DNA from: Deltaproteobacteria bacterium
GTDB taxonomy: Bacteria > Desulfobacterota > B13-G15
Direction of reading: 5' to 3'
Assembly (NCBI GenBank): GCA_003646585.1
Contig: QMLA01000066.1
Span: 1 to 6,284, forward strand
DNA length: 6,284 bases
The notes beneath the pieces are model-generated. The model had not been told where the DNA came from. It searched no databases and saw only the letters and a program-made list of their open reading frames with translations. A program made the translations under genes and the position numbers. Shown here piece by piece: positions 6,070-6,284 of the stretch. Position 1 is the stretch's first letter. Every line of letters begins with the position of its first letter.

Positions 6070-6222
6070 ATTCCTCCTCCCGCTTGCTTTCGGCGCGCTC
6101 ATAGGCCCTTATGATCTCCTGCACTATGGGGTGGCGGACCACATCCCTCTCGGTGAAGTAGACGAAGCTGATCCCTTCTATTCCCTTCAGGATGTACTGG
6201 ATCTCTATCAGTCCCGAAGGGA
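6020..6222 (-). CDS. phoH: PhoH-like ATPase, C-terminal end only (5' part missing)
   Basis: This frame holds only the last 67 codons or so of a PhoH-family protein, a cytoplasmic P-loop ATPase often encoded next to ybeY and linked to RNA metabolism. Recognisable is the conserved end of the family: [20 protein letters not shown], then [20 protein letters not shown], followed by a short, charged, poorly conserved tail ending EEEADKD. The Walker motifs lie in the missing part. Although an apparent ATG-initiated frame continues up to 6253, its first ten residues or so come from the right arm of a perfect inverted repeat and are not natural PhoH sequence. I therefore stop the feature at the repeat's centre. 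The ybeY start lies inside its 3' end. Confidence 0.82.
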
Positions 6223-6284
6223 TCCCTTCGGGACTGATAGAGATCCAGTACATCCTGAAGGGAATAGAAGGGATCAGCTTCGTC
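6161..6284. repeat. Perfect 124-bp palindrome at the right end (62-bp arms, no spacer)
   Basis: Positions 6161-6222 and 6223-6284 are exact reverse complements; the axis lies in the middle of GGGATCCC (6219-6226). The left arm is ordinary phoH coding sequence, giving the expected conserved protein end. The right arm is its mirror copy and interrupts the gene. The repeat reaches exactly the last base, so it may extend beyond. A long spacer-free perfect palindrome inside a conserved gene, at the end of the sequence, is most simply a fold-back join made during amplification or assembly. Confidence 0.95.

Noticed and set aside
6070..6102. Upstream ATG 6102 as the ybeY start
   Set aside because: The added residues merely translate phoH coding sequence in another frame; the TTG at 6069 has the ribosome binding site and matches the family's usual start.
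6223..6253. Apparent ATG start of the phoH frame at 6253
   Set aside because: These codons are the reverse complement copy of phoH coding sequence in the right palindrome arm; the peptide [10 protein letters not shown] does not fit PhoH and would not exist in the natural gene.

Overview
The window is a GC-rich bacterial fragment of compact, mostly overlapping genes. It reads like an anaerobic, possibly thermophilic, Desulfobacterota-like ('deltaproteobacterial') genome. That placement is inference only. It rests on heavy use of AGG for arginine and ATA for isoleucine, Glu/Arg/Lys-rich proteins, and a MinD/FlhG-like ATPase of a type I associate with that group. There is no rRNA, tRNA or CRISPR array, and no mobile-element gene was seen.

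Layout from left to right. (1) A minus-strand adenine-deaminase-family amidohydrolase starts at about 1320 and runs off the left edge. (2) Divergent from it, on the plus strand, are a MinD/ParA-type ATPase (1385-2281) and a stand-alone CheW-domain protein (2278-2745), coupled by a GTGA overlap. Most of the ATPase gene is strikingly AT-rich compared with everything around it. (3) Everything from 2749 to the right end is on the minus strand. Read in the direction of transcription, the order is: 3' end of phoH, ybeY, ECF sigma factor, membrane zinc-finger anti-sigma factor, Spy/CpxP-like exported helical protein, then (after a 67-bp gap with a plausible promoter) a WrbA-like flavodoxin and an EamA-family transporter.

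How the genes work together. phoH-ybeY is a common housekeeping pair linked to RNA and ribosome maturation. The sigma, anti-sigma and Spy-like genes overlap or abut and form a textbook envelope-stress module: a cytoplasmic sigma factor, a membrane anti-sigma that would hold it, and an exported protein that could sense or buffer the stress. A candidate ECF-type promoter overlaps the ybeY stop codon, so the module may be both read through from ybeY and self-activated. The flavodoxin and transporter overlap by GTGA and are probably co-transcribed. The ATPase-CheW pair recalls ParC/ParP-type systems that place chemosensory arrays, but no other chemotaxis gene is visible.

The right end needs caution. 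The last 124 bp are a perfect inverted repeat with no spacer, centred inside phoH. This looks like a fold-back assembly or amplification artefact, so sequence beyond about 6222 should not be trusted as natural gene sequence. The strongest biological leads are the ATPase-CheW pair with its composition break, the three-gene sigma module, and the divergent deaminase.
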